Shown here: positions 1 to 10,500 of the stretch, piece after piece
How positions within the stretch are numbered: the stretch's first letter is position 1
Layout: every line of letters begins with the position of its first letter
Source of the DNA: Lasiosphaeris hirsuta
Taxonomy: Eukaryota; Ascomycota; Sordariomycetes; Sordariales; Lasiosphaeriaceae
Reading direction: 5' to 3'
Length of the DNA stretch: 64,000 nt
Assembly (NCBI GenBank): GCA_030549175.1
Contig: JAUKUA010000008.1
Span: forward strand, 868,001-932,000
Translations under genes and position numbers: made by a program
The notes under the pieces: model-generated
What the model saw: only the letters and a program-made list of their open reading frames with translations
What the model was told of the DNA's origin: nothing
The model's database searches: none

Positions 1-50
1 ATCGACAACGACGACCCCCTCAGTGGAGGGGATTCTTGGACGGGTCGCCG

Positions 51-98
51 TCGCTCTGGTTGTCGCTCTGGTTGTCGCTCTGGCTGTCGCTCCGTTCG
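51..98. repeat. 12-bp tandem repeat
   Basis: Three nearly perfect copies and one degenerate copy of the 12-mer TCGCTCTGGTTG run head to tail. The rest of 1-887 is non-repetitive and holds no gene I can support. A 197-codon open frame on the minus strand (236-829) has no recognisable motif and is probably chance. Confidence 0.8.
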
Positions 99-887
99 AA
101 GCATCCGGGGTGGGGATTCCGTTAGTCGGACTGAAAACGCCTACGCGACGGACGCTTTTCGCTTGCTCGCGGTCTTGGACTACAATCGATCGGTCGGGGT
201 GAGTCGAGGGAAGATGGGCGCTCGGTTTTCTAGAGTTAGGTGGCATAACGTTTGTGCTGGAGGGGGTGTGGAGGCTCTATTGGACGGTATCTAAGAAGCG
301 ATCTGGGAGAGCGATCCTGATGCGAGGTGGTCGACGAGGGCGTGAGCCGGAAGCGATGATCGAGATTGACTTGAAGAAAGACCTGCGTACCGTGGCGGTT
401 AGCTATATCAGTCATGAAACGTGTTAAAGCTACAAAAGCCCACCTTGACAGGGCTGGTGACTTTGATCGTACGTGCTGGTGTGGAATTATTGGAAGAGCT
501 CGAACATGGTGTGACAGTAAAAAACGACATCCCAAAAAGTCCGGCCACACCGCCATAGCAATTCTGCCATAGGACCAGGGCGTGCCAAGTACCACGTTCC
601 TGTGATTCGGATGCGTGACTGATCGGTCGTAGTCGTGGTGCCCGATTGTACCAGCTCCGCAATGGCCGGTCCTCAAGCTAGTGTCTCGTTCAGCGTGTAG
701 AGTTCGACCGTCGCATACTCCTTCGATTCGCAGCATCGCCCCCCGAGATGAATGCTTGCTGTTTGCGGGTGCCCAGCCGTTCATGTCCTCAATCAGATGG
801 AAGCGATGGCTTGGTATTCTGGTGAGCACAATCGCGTCATTTGATGGAGTGCGTTAACGCATGGCGGGTCATCGGTATCGGGCCATG

Positions 888-1852
888 CTAGGTATGGACC
901 GCCTCCGACCACCCACCAAACCTAAGGCTTAAAATGCGACCCAACTCAGTCGACCCATCTGCCCGTGTGTCCTTCCACTCCATATCCTTCAGGATTTTTG
1001 TGATGTAACCCGCTGCCGCAGAAAGGTGAAGGATGTGAGAAGTCGCGTAGTGAAGTGCAAGAAGGCGTTGAGAAGGGGGTCCAATAGTCCGGCTCTCGGT
1101 GAGGTAGAGCCTACGTACCACAGGAAGATCTGGCGTAGCCATAGGGTGGAAGAATGATTGAATCCGGTAGGTGTGCTCTTGATCTAGTATAGGCTCGAAA
1201 AAGATATCAAAGTTACCAAACCAGCTATGGAGGTCCTGGGTTAGCGTAATTACGTTCTGTGGTCTGTCAACGTCGGTGCCTTCGATAAGGTGGATAGCTC
1301 CGTTGTCGAACATGTTGAGGATGTCAAGTGTAGCCTTCTTGGAAGGGTGCTACTAAAAGGTCAGCTATTTTATCCCTCTACTAGGGTAAGATAAGAGTAA
1401 CAGACTAGCTGAGAGTCATTTCCCGTTTTTATAAGGGAGTGAGGAAGAATATGGGCCACCTCTAGATGTGAAAACCTAGGATCAGCAAGTAGATTCCCGT
1501 TCTCGTCTTTTACATTGTCGCCGTGTATCATCAGACGCTTGTTCGCTTCTTCCGCATCGAACCGGTGACTAATCACGCATCGGTAGCGGTCGCGTACAAG
1601 ACAGTCACCTCGAAGGCTTGCTACTCGGTCTGGTGTCCCAACAAAGTCTTGCACCCCACCCCCTTGAGCTTGTCGAACTGCAGAATGTATTTGCGGCGAG
1701 GGCTGCTGCGGCGTCTTGCGGGATGAAGCACGCACTATATGACGTTAATGAATGGAGGGTCTAGATAACGGTGATTCTTACGAGGTAAGAAGAAGTTATC
1801 CAAGAGATAGTCTGCAAAGCAGGACAGGGCTAAGCTGAGATCTTCTTCAGTG
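888..1852 (-). pseudogene. HNH endonuclease-domain protein, 5'-truncated
   Basis: This is the C-terminal part of a fungal HNH-endonuclease-domain protein (HNH_2-like family). Three exons can be read: about 1852-1782, 1734-1406 and 1349-888, with introns of 47 nt (1735-1781) and 56 nt (1350-1405; its donor GTCTGT is weak). Exon 1 encodes the typical lead-in ADYLLDNFFLPLR. Exon 2 carries the nuclease core: RDRYRCVIS supplies the first metal or structural Cys region and EVAHILPHSL supplies the catalytic His pair. Exon 3 continues with LNMFDNG and DRPQNVITL and ends in the family's usual LGRILSLRFGGW tail, so the C-terminus is complete. Reading upstream of about 1852 meets a stop at once, at the edge of the inverted-repeat element, and no start codon is present. 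The gene therefore seems to have lost its N-terminus to the repeat insertion or a later rearrangement. The family is common in fungi and its role is not established. HNH domain identity is fairly sure; truncation is inferred. Confidence 0.7.
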
Positions 1853-1856
1853 ACTC

Positions 1857-2330
1857 AACCTGTGGGACACGCAACACATAACCAGGGCCACTGAACCCAC
1901 ACTAACAGGTTCATGAGGACCGGAAGAAGTGGAGCCAAGCCCGCACACAGGTCGATGGATCCTCAGGCCAGGCCTCGGCCCAGGCCGGGATCTCAGACAC
2001 CACTCATAAGACGAGCCGGTCCACCTAGTGGACCTGGCCCGCATTTGGCAACGTCACCAGACTTCAGATTTGTTATGGACGGCCACACAACCTCAGCATC
2101 GTAGTCGAAGGCCGCATTAGCCAGCCAGAAGACCCACAAGGTGTTACAACGGACCTTCAATAACAGGCCTCCTAGCTATCGCAGTGGTTCCAGTGGAGAA
2201 CCTGAACCCCGACGTTCTCCGGAGTCTAGCCTCAATGGTGACAGGTGGCTGCAGCCAAACCCAACAGGGCCTCCATGAGTCACGAAGGGAAACGTCGCTA
2301 TTCGACGTCAGCAGCACTTAGCTTGAACCC
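1857..2330 (+). repeat. Left arm of inverted repeat
   Basis: Pairs with 2870-3345 in reverse complement. Matching landmarks are the outer end (CTGTGGGACACGCAACACAT against its complement near 3333), the block around 1980-2110, and the block around 2160-2300. It also aligns directly with about 22500-22930. Confidence 0.75.
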
Positions 2331-2379
2331 TGATTTATAAGGCGCGAGAGACGGGCGGCTAAGGCCCCGGGCTGACAGG

Positions 2380-2800
2380 CGGCTAAGGAAGGATCTTCAT
2401 GTATCTTAGTATCTTTGTATATTGTACATAGCCTCCATAAAAGAGACGAGGCCCTACGATGGATCCTAGAGAGGAAGAAGCTCCCTAGTCCTTTTAGAAA
2501 ACAGACCTAGAAAGATTATCAGCTGAACTTCAATGAAGCTGAGGGGTAATCAACCTTGTAAACCCTTCCGCTCTCTCCAAACTTATGTCTACGAAGTATC
2601 GTCTGTTACCTTCTATAACGTTATTCTATCTCTCTATATCAAGCTACATCCCTTACTATCTACTACTTTAGGTTACGAAGATTATCTTCCTGACCATCGT
2701 GTGAAAGCTCTATATCAAGACTAATTCCACTGCCGAGGTAGTCCATGGTATGGTTGAAGTATGTGATCATAGCTCTATAGTTCGGTACACCCAAGGTGAC
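2380..2800. repeat. LTR-like centre of the repeat element
   Basis: AT-rich segment shared with about 23470-23790. Common landmarks are ATCTTAGTAT followed by a TGTACA motif, AGCTCCCT, ACAGACCTAGAAAGATTAT and a later CACAGCTCTGTAGT-like box (the complement-free equivalent here is near 2770). The arrangement resembles a solo LTR, but no primer-binding site or polypurine tract can be proven. Confidence 0.5.
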
Positions 2801-2869
2801 ACACCTTGTTATTGCCACACCCCAGACCTTCGGTGGCTGGCATGTGTCACAACTATCGTAAAGGTTTCT

Positions 2870-3345
2870 TCACGTCCTTAGTACTTACGTCGGATATCGA
2901 CGTTTCCCTTTATAACTCATAGAGACCCGTTAGGCTTAACTATAGCCACCTGTTACCACTGAAGCTAGACTCTAGAGAACGTCGGGGTGTAGGTCCTCCA
3001 CTAGAGCCGCTATGATAGCTAGGAGGCCTATCATTCGAAAATCCTACTGAAACATCATGTGGGTCTTCTAGCTGGATAATGTAGCTCTGACCACAATGCC
3101 GAGGTTATGTGGCCGTCCGTGACAAATCTGAAGTCTGGTAACGATGCCGACTACGGGCCAGGTCCACTAAGTAGGCCGGCTCGTCTTATGAGTGGTGTCT
3201 AAGATCCCGGCTTAGGCCAAGGCCCTACCTAAGGATCCATCGACCTACGTGTGGGCTTAGCTCTACTTCTTAAGGTCCTCATGAACCTGTTAGTGCAGGT
3301 CCAGGGGGCTAGGTCATGTGTTGTGTGTCCCATAGGTAAGCCACA
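2870..3345 (-). repeat. Right arm of inverted repeat
   Basis: Reverse-complement partner of 1857-2330. The mismatches visible by eye are mainly C/T and G/A, with very few indels, which fits RIP acting on duplicated DNA. Confidence 0.75.
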
Positions 3346-3893
3346 ATTTGGTAACCGTTGAGGCCATCACTGTGGGCCCAGGTCAAAGAGGTGATACACC
3401 CTGTTGACCTTAGGTGAGCCCAGCAGTGTGACATACAAAACAAACTTTACTTCCAGTAACTAACACATTGACATTATACGTTTACGGCCGTAATATCCAG
3501 GTTACAAACCACACTATCCATTCCCCTGGCAATCGCGATGGCCGAGATAAGATCAGTTATGCAGTGGGTAGGCATGGCTAACTACATCGTAGAACCTCAA
3601 AACGGTGAGTGAATATGCTGGCTACCGAGTCCATTTCTTGGCGCCGCCGTTTTCATTTTCCAGGGGTGGGACCAGAAATGGGCCACCCTTATCTGGCCCA
3701 AAACCTGTCTCTCGTCGTGTGAACTTGACAATTTTGTAGTATGGTAAGCTGGGGGTGAGTAATCGTGAGCCAAAGGTGAGCTGAGGGTGAAGTGAGCCTG
3801 ATTTTAATCTATCTATCTTCGGATGAGGCTTTTCTTCTTTTTTTTTTAGCGGCCGACTACCTGAATATCTGACTCCCAGAGCTGTTCGCTTGG
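3346..3893. other. Intergenic, no gene seen
   Basis: Downstream flank of the HET-ankyrin gene (-). It contains an AT-rich stretch and a T-run near 3833-3848. I see no coding signal and no sign of the missing N-terminus of the HNH gene. Confidence 0.5.
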
Positions 3894-6892
3894 CTATCTA
3901 TAATTGTACCAATCTTTCAACAGCCTTATAACACCTTTATGCCCTCCATTTACCGCCAGGTCTAATGGTATATCATCGTATCCGCTACTAGGGTACCGAT
4001 CGGCTCCCTTTTCGAGCAACAGTCTTACAACTGCTTCATGCCCATTGTATGCCGCCGAGTCTAGTGGTCGCCTACCCATCCAGCCGACGGAGTCCACATT
4101 GGCCCCCTTTTCGAGCAGAAGTCTTACAACTGCTTCATGCCCAAGTTCTACCGCTAACACCAGTGGTGACATGTAGTCCGGGTCGGCTCCCTTTTCGAGC
4201 AGTAGTCTTGCAATTGCTTCGCTCCCTCCTCTTACCGCTGAAAGTAGTAAAGTATCACCATCTTCGTTGTACCCATTGATATCGGCCCCTCTCTCAAGCA
4301 AAAGCCTTACAACCGCTTCGTGGCCTCCCATTACCGCTCGCATTAGTGGTGCCATGGAACGCAAGCCCATGTGTTCCAGGTCAACCCCCTTTTCGAGCAG
4401 CTGACGCACAACTTCTTCGTGCCCTCCATCTGTCGCCAGCCCCAGTGGTGTATCGTCATCTCTGTCGACATATCTCGGATCGGCCCCCTTTTCGAGCAAC
4501 AGTCTTACAACTGCTGCATGTCCTTTTTGTGCCGCTATACTTAGTGCTGTCAGATCGCTGTCACCAGCGAAATGGTGCGGATTGGCCCCTTTCTCGAGCA
4601 ACAGCTGTACAACCTGCTCGTAGCCTTCCTCTGCCGCCAGGTGCAGTGGTGGCATCCCTTCGTCATTGCCGAGTTCCAAATCGGCCCCCTTTTCGATCAA
4701 CAGCTTCACCATCGCTCCGTTCCCATCTCGTGCCGCCAGCCCTAGCAGCGTATCTTCCCCATATGCAACATTCAGGCCAACTTTTCCGGTATCGAGTAGC
4801 AACTTGGCAACCGTTCCATTGCCGTCCATCACTGCCCACAAAATGGCCAAATTTTGGCCCCAATTTTTCTTGTCCTGGCTAACCTCGCCAGTTCCGAGCA
4901 GCAGCTTGCAGACTACTTCGTGTCCGTTCTGAGCTGCCAACCGCAGCGGTGTCAGCAGGCCATCCCTATCGCCCCAACTAGTACCAGAGTTGAGTAGAAG
5001 TTTCACGACTGCCTCCAGGCCCCTAGCTGCCGCCACACAGATCGCTGTCCATTTGCCGTCATCCCCAATAAATTGATCAACCACGGCTCTCGCCCTGCCC
5101 ACCAGACGGGCACTTCTCGAGCAGTCCAATCCAGAGACGCCCACACTCTTCAATACTTCCTCCAGAATATCCATAGTTCTCTGGAGGCTCTCGATTGACG
5201 TGTCATAGCTTGTCAAGTCCTGCGATATCAGATAAGCACTTTGTAGCCTGGCCGCATCGTCCAAACGTTCTTCCCACTCTGCGCGATTAGGCGCCTGACG
5301 GCTGATGAAGTGCTTGCCGTACCCTCCAAGCTGTGGTTTATCTGCCCAGTCCCAGACAAGGAGGATATCATGCGGAAAGGTTGGTGTTTGCGAGGGTTCT
5401 GATAGGTTGTCTGCTCGGACCGCAACTTGTTGTCCGTCTGGCGGCTGAACCGCAACCCTAATGATGACCCAATGATCGTGACGCTGCCTAACGACGGTAG
5501 GTCTCGGCGCTCCTTGTAGAAGGCAGATAGCATCCCCCACTTCGACCGGTTTCGCCCCGCTTTGGAGCGTCCAGCGAGAGTTCCCCTTCTCCTTGGAGCC
5601 GAGATAGCCGGTTGCATTTCTCCAAACAATATCCGCCGTCTGTGCGTCTTTCCAAGTTACATCTCCAATTGAATATACCTCACCGAGAATGCAGCCCTTC
5701 CCCCTGATAACAGCAATCTCCTTATCGTCCCAAGTATCCACCGACACTTGATTGGAGAGGAAATAGTGGACGGATTGCCGGAAGATCTGTCCCCAGGAAG
5801 CCGTATAGTCAGCCGAGAACGTCGCTTCGCCGCCGTCGTCAGAGCTCATCCCGAGCAAGGCAAAAACCTTATCGCGGGAGTCCGTAGCTTTGCGAGTGTG
5901 GTACATATCTACCAGCACGCGTAGAGGGCGTATCTGCAACGAGAATCGGCCTGATCGGTTGGTTACGCATCGTGGCCGGAAGGGCGCATCCCTTATAAGG
6001 TATGTTGTCGTAGGGATCAGAGACTGTAAATCTGGATATGCTTCGAAGGGGAAGTTCAATGCGTGCAGCCCTACGCAGAACGCATATCCGTCAATCTCGG
6101 TAGAACCACACTTGATGAGCACATGCCGAGCTGCGGCAACCTCTTGGAGAACCTGAACCAACCGGCTGTGTCAGCAATGTTTCGATCATTCACTCTCTGC
6201 TCCCTTACCCAGATCCGCTGGAACCATGTTCTCTGAAGCAGCCCAAGGATGGCTTGTTGGCTCGTTTTGTCCAGGGGAGTTGGGGGCTGCCCGGTGCTGG
6301 CAACGCGTATGACTTCGATGGCTTGGTCGCTGCCATCTGCTGCCTCGCCGAGCCAGACAATGACACGACCGGCCTTGGCGTATATTTTGGCCATGGACTG
6401 AACCTGGTGCCCCTTTTCGTTCGGGTCACATTGATTGATACAGAGAGCATCCACCCATATAAAACGCTCGAGATACGGGTCCCGGAGATGCAGCAAGGCC
6501 GTGTGGAGGCTCGGCGTTACCCTCATATCGCGTTGGTTGATAGAGATGGATTGGTAGCTGTCCATATCGCCCCAGGTGTAGGAGAGAGCCTCGTACAGAT
6601 TCATCCCCCTGCCCGAGTCGTGGAGAGGGTAGTCGAAGAGCCAACATTGGACACCAGCGTCTTCTTGTTCGTCTGGCATGAGACGAAGCAACCGAGTATG
6701 CCCAGGCTTGAGCAAAGGGGGATATTGATACTTCAGGGTCTTCGTTAAAGGTATTGGAGCGTCAAGGTATGGGCACAGGGAGATTATTTCGTTATTCATC
6801 GGTTTGCATATTGCCGGCGAATCTGTCCCGCCGGTATTTGCAAGCTCGGGCATCGTTGCAATGTTGGGTACTTGGCCACCTGTCACTTCCAT
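3894..6892 (-). CDS. HET domain-ankyrin repeat fusion protein
   Basis: Predicted 980-aa protein from two exons, 6892-6209 and 6152-3894. The 56-nt phase-0 intron (6153-6208, donor GTAAGG, acceptor CAG) restores the conserved WFQRIW/VLQEVAAA junction of HET proteins. The HET domain covers roughly residues 95-270, with LYEALSYTWGD, RFIWVDALCINQ and AKIYAKAGRVIVWLG all present. Residues about 300-590 contain the usual HET-linked middle region (DSRDKVFALLG). Residues about 590-975 form twelve ankyrin repeats, several with almost the same GHEAVVRLLLEKGAD core. No P-loop or other NACHT/NB-ARC motif lies between the two parts. HET domains act in vegetative incompatibility and programmed cell death after non-self recognition, and the ankyrin array is the likely sensing surface. 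The start at 6892 is the first ATG in frame. The gene is intact and stands alone. Domain calls are firm; the immune role is inferred from the family. Confidence 0.88.
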
Positions 6893-7803
6893 GCTGAGGA
6901 ATTTTGCCGTGCTATTACTTGGTGGAATTATCGCATCCTAGGTGCCAGGTTTGTACCTACCACCTTTGAATAGACAATGCGTGGATAGCCCTTGGTAGTA
7001 GTTTGACGACGGCGGACTAATTTTCCAGATGAAGCGTCTGGGTCTCAGGTGTGACAGGGGCCGTGTAACAGGGCCTGAATTAATGATTAGAGTGCAAAAG
7101 AATCCAATTTTTTTAATAACCGACTGTGGTCTCGCGGTCTTGGTAAAGGGGAGAGGAGGAATTCCCTTGGGGGACCACTCCCCTAACTTGACTCCCCATT
7201 AGTCACCGGGTGGTCCAAGCTTCTAGTCTTGGGAACAAAGAGGAATGGCTGGGCCCACTCATACTGAGCAATCACAGGGCGTATGGCTCTGTGGTGCTTG
7301 GAATTGGTGGCCCTGGTTTAAACCAGAGGTCACGGTTGTTGATGCCCAACGGGCCTGGTCAAGTACAGAACCAACCAAAACTCACACAGGGCTCTTGGCA
7401 ACCACTGAGAGTTTCCTCAGGGCTCATCTTCCCAATACCCCGCTCTGCTCAGCGTAGTTCTCGTCCAGGCAGCTGCGTGCGTTACCGAATCAAGTCCTCA
7501 GAGTAATTTTTCCAACCACATCTGCATGTGTGAAGAACATCATTGCCCCCCCCTCAAAGCCACTTTGTGAATCTGCAAGGAAATGCAATGGTTTCTCATC
7601 CATGGCTTGGTGCGGGGGCGCTTTGACCGCTGCCACCAACTGTCCGTGACCCCTCGCTGTTGGGCACGATTGGGCCAACCTGAAGAGCAGTCCTTCAAGA
7701 TGAGGAGCACCCACTTGCGTCATGAATGTGAACGTCTCAGGGCAAGGCCTCCCTACTCGAATTCCCTACTCGAATTCCCTCTTCGCCCTGATGAAAGTTA
7801 GCC
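6893..7803. other. Intergenic, shared upstream region of divergent genes
   Basis: Separates the starts of the HET-ankyrin gene (-) and the 827-aa orphan (+), so both promoters should lie here. Short frames at 7210-7506 and 7490-7723 have no recognisable motif. A direct duplication TACTCGAATTCCC occurs at about 7754-7780, just before the downstream start. Confidence 0.45.
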
Positions 7804-10287
7804 ATGGCTCAAATGAATCTCGACAATATCGACTATAATAACCCAGACCATTTTGCGGATCTCATGGGATTCGACGCCAGATTTGCGGTCTTCAAGTCAC
7901 CTGAAACCGTCCGCAAGGAAGCTCGAGAGACGTCGCAAATCATCCACGACACATACAACACATTGCATGCTATCGTGGCGCGCCATGAGGAAACCATTCA
8001 GGACCGATGGATGAAAAAGTCTGGAAAGCAAAGGCGCAAAATCCTGTTAGAATGCTGGCTGGGCATGTCTCCTGTTCACCGCCCCGACTTCGAGGCCTAC
8101 CGTAAGGAAAAGGAGGAGCAACGCAGCCAGGGCACTAAATACCGGGAAAGTTTCATGTGGCCATACATCAACCAGGAGGATCTGTCAAAGCCCAAGAATT
8201 TCTTGCTACTTCTTCATGCACGGGCTCGCCACCATCCGTCTCACTTTGCGGCTGCCGATGATAGAGCAATCCGCTTGGGTGTGGTAACTGGTGCTATTTT
8301 ACGCGTATTTCTGAATGGACACGTCATGATCCTTAACGGTGCCACGGGTCCGGATAAGTACGGCGAGCTGATAACCTGGGACGACCACCCAGACGCCTTC
8401 GAGTGGATGCACACCCAGAAGCAGTTCGGCCCTGGGGACGGCCTTATCGTCCTCGAGATTCAAGAGCGCATCCTGAGGTTTCTTCTCGACTGTTCCAGGT
8501 TCATCCTTCATGACATACCGGCGGATACACTGGCATCCGGTATATATCCTGTCCAACCAGAACCTCATGTGAAGACCGGGGTGAAGGCCAAGAGCTTTGA
8601 GTCACTTGTCGTTACAGCTACAGAACTACCATACAGACTACCCACTCGTATCGATTTTGGACGGATGGAGCTCCTCCTCGAGGCCAAAGTATCAGCTACC
8701 AGGGATCATATCTGGGCCTTACGAGAGGATCCCGACTATTTCGGCAGCTGGATGGCCGACATGAAAGAACATAGACAGGAAGTGCTCAAGGACACTATGG
8801 GGAATATCCATCCGGCCTTTCATCTAGGCGGGGGCACCATGGTCAAAGCACGTATCATCGCAAACCTCGTAGTAGAGGCCTATGGCGAGCTCGAGATATT
8901 CACAGAACTATGCCGCCAAGCGAAAGAGCTACACCTCCTGTACAACCAATGCGCCGCTCAACTTTCACCTACCGAAGACCTGCCCGGAGACTTCCTAGAT
9001 CGCCTTCTTACCTTCCGCCATTACCTTCGCCAAGCTGTTAGAGGGCCCCTGAAAATGCTCCGTCACAACGTGGTTGCCTCCCCACAGATACGCAAGTTCT
9101 TCGTTCGCGAACCCCCCGCGAATGCCACTACCTCTCATATCACGGTAATGACGAGGCCCGGAATCAAGTTGACTGAGGTCGAGGGTCATTTGATATGGCT
9201 GCTTAGGACTCTTTGGGAAGACGACCACACGCTCTTCTTAGCTGACATGCCTCTGGTATTGGATGAACTGGAGCGGCTCTTGCAAGCTAATCCACAAGCA
9301 GCAGCCTTGGTTTCGGCACGTATTTCCGAGATCATTGGTGAGGCATCTATCATCAGCCAATGCCTAAGCCAAATCAACCAGTACCAACCCTGGGAAAGAG
9401 GATTTGACACAGCCGAGGTAGGCAAAAAGCAGGGCATCCAGCAAGGCTTTGCCGTCTGGGCCCAGCCGCTGTCGTACATCTGTGAGGGTATCAGGGACCG
9501 CCACTTTGTACCCATTGCGGAGCTTGGGGATGTTTCTAATAGACGTTTCTTCTACCCGACAGAGAGACGTCGGACCAAAGAGAACGTTGAAACTCTGCGC
9601 CGCGCGGAACAGAATCTGGACGAGTTTTGGCGTGCCGTCGACAAGATTGTGGACGTTCGCTGCGGGCATCTCAGGGGCACTATCGTGCGAGCTCTCTTGT
9701 CTGAAAAACGCACGCTGCGGCGTATCCCTGAGTGGGTTGATACATGTAGTAGTGGTAGCGCCACGGGGAAGCAAAATCAGCAGCAGCAGCGCCATGCTAC
9801 CAGCGGCGACGTTAAATCGCTGTATAAGCCGCTATCAACACTGTATTTTAATACAGGACAGATAGCGGGGCGAGCTGATGACGCATCAACGACGCCGAAG
9901 GACAAGAAGAAAACCAGTGGGGAGCCGGCGCCGATCGAGACATCATCTCTGCCACCACCTGCTGCCACTATCCGAGTCGACTCGCGCGCTCTCAAGGTCT
10001 TCCGCACGCTCTTCTTCGACCCGGGAGTCACTTCGTCACCGGCTGTGGTTTGTTGGCAAGACTTCGTCTACGCCATGACGTCCACCGGCTTGTTTTCCGC
10101 CGAGAAGCTCTACGGGTCTGTGTGGCAGTTTCAAAGGCTAGACACGAAGACTCCAACCGGAATTCAGTTTCACCAGCCTCACCTCCAGGGCAAGATCTTG
10201 TTCGCAGTGGCTAGGAGCATGGGAAGGCGACTTAATCGGTCGTTTGGGTGGATTGGGACTTCGTTTGTGCTAGAGGAGAATGAATGA
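7804..10287 (+). CDS. Conserved fungal protein of unknown function, 827 aa
   Basis: Single-exon gene starting at ATG 7804 (context GCCATGG, close to a strong fungal start). I recognise the sequence type as a fungal family without assigned function, but cannot give it a domain name with certainty. The N-terminus opens with NLDNIDYNNPDHFADLMGFD; residues 1-620 are mostly helical and soluble with no membrane segment or signal peptide. A low-complexity Ser/Gln/Lys linker spans about 650-725. The last 100 residues form a separate module: ALKVFRTLFF, WQDFVYAMTSTG, KLYGSVWQF, then IQFHQPH, GKI and a closing MGRRLNRSFGW. The spacing resembles the small dsRBD-like HicA fold, although the catalytic His position of HicA (in GSHH) is replaced by GSVW. 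That comparison is my inference. The gene is intact, with codon use unlike the decayed surroundings. Confidence 0.8.
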   Translation: MAQMNLDNIDYNNPDHFADLMGFDARFAVFKSPETVRKEARETSQIIHDTYNTLHAIVARHEETIQDRWMKKSGKQRRKILLECWLGMSPVHRPDFEAYRKEKEEQRSQGTKYRESFMWPYINQEDLSKPKNFLLLLHARARHHPSHFAAADDRAIRLGVVTGAILRVFLNGHVMILNGATGPDKYGELITWDDHPDAFEWMHTQKQFGPGDGLIVLEIQERILRFLLDCSRFILHDIPADTLASGIYPVQPEPHVKTGVKAKSFESLVVTATELPYRLPTRIDFGRMELLLEAKVSATRDHIWALREDPDYFGSWMADMKEHRQEVLKDTMGNIHPAFHLGGGTMVKARIIANLVVEAYGELEIFTELCRQAKELHLLYNQCAAQLSPTEDLPGDFLDRLLTFRHYLRQAVRGPLKMLRHNVVASPQIRKFFVREPPANATTSHITVMTRPGIKLTEVEGHLIWLLRTLWEDDHTLFLADMPLVLDELERLLQANPQAAALVSARISEIIGEASIISQCLSQINQYQPWERGFDTAEVGKKQGIQQGFAVWAQPLSYICEGIRDRHFVPIAELGDVSNRRFFYPTERRRTKENVETLRRAEQNLDEFWRAVDKIVDVRCGHLRGTIVRALLSEKRTLRRIPEWVDTCSSGSATGKQNQQQQRHATSGDVKSLYKPLSTLYFNTGQIAGRADDASTTPKDKKKTSGEPAPIETSSLPPPAATIRVDSRALKVFRTLFFDPGVTSSPAVVCWQDFVYAMTSTGLFSAEKLYGSVWQFQRLDTKTPTGIQFHQPHLQGKILFAVARSMGRRLNRSFGWIGTSFVLEENE

Positions 10288-10477
10288 TGTGTCGCAAACC
10301 TATTAGCGGCCGGTAGAAGATTTTTCCTTCTTCTTTTTCTTTTCGGCTCAGGGGAGGTTGCCATTGACAGTGGTGGATGTTTCAGGTCTGTTGACGACGG
10401 CGTAAGATCATGCTGTTGTCAGGGTCCTCGGCCCCGGCATGTCCGAGTCGCCTAGAGCGAGAACCCTGGACGTTAAA

Positions 10478-10500
10478 CAATTCAATTCAATTCAATTCAA
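10478..10500. repeat. (TTCAA)n microsatellite
   Basis: About 4.6 perfect copies of a pentanucleotide, 190 bp after the stop of the 827-aa gene. Confidence 0.85.

Larger units (their letters stand above)
1857..3345. mobile_element. 1.5-kb inverted-repeat element, RIP-like decay
   Basis: Two arms of about 470 bp (1857-2330 and 2870-3345) are reverse complements of each other. They flank a 540-bp centre that carries its own repeated sequence, with a TATA-like AT-rich stretch near 2400-2440. Arm-to-arm differences are mostly transitions. The left arm and centre recur in the same orientation at about 22490-23800. No transposase or reverse transcriptase frame survives. The centre resembles a solo LTR, and the arms may be two copies of a second element in opposite orientation; that classification is inference. 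Confidence 0.7.

Noticed and set aside
4346..4882. Plus-strand frames opposite the ankyrin repeats
   Set aside because: Periodic shadows of the repeated ankyrin codons.
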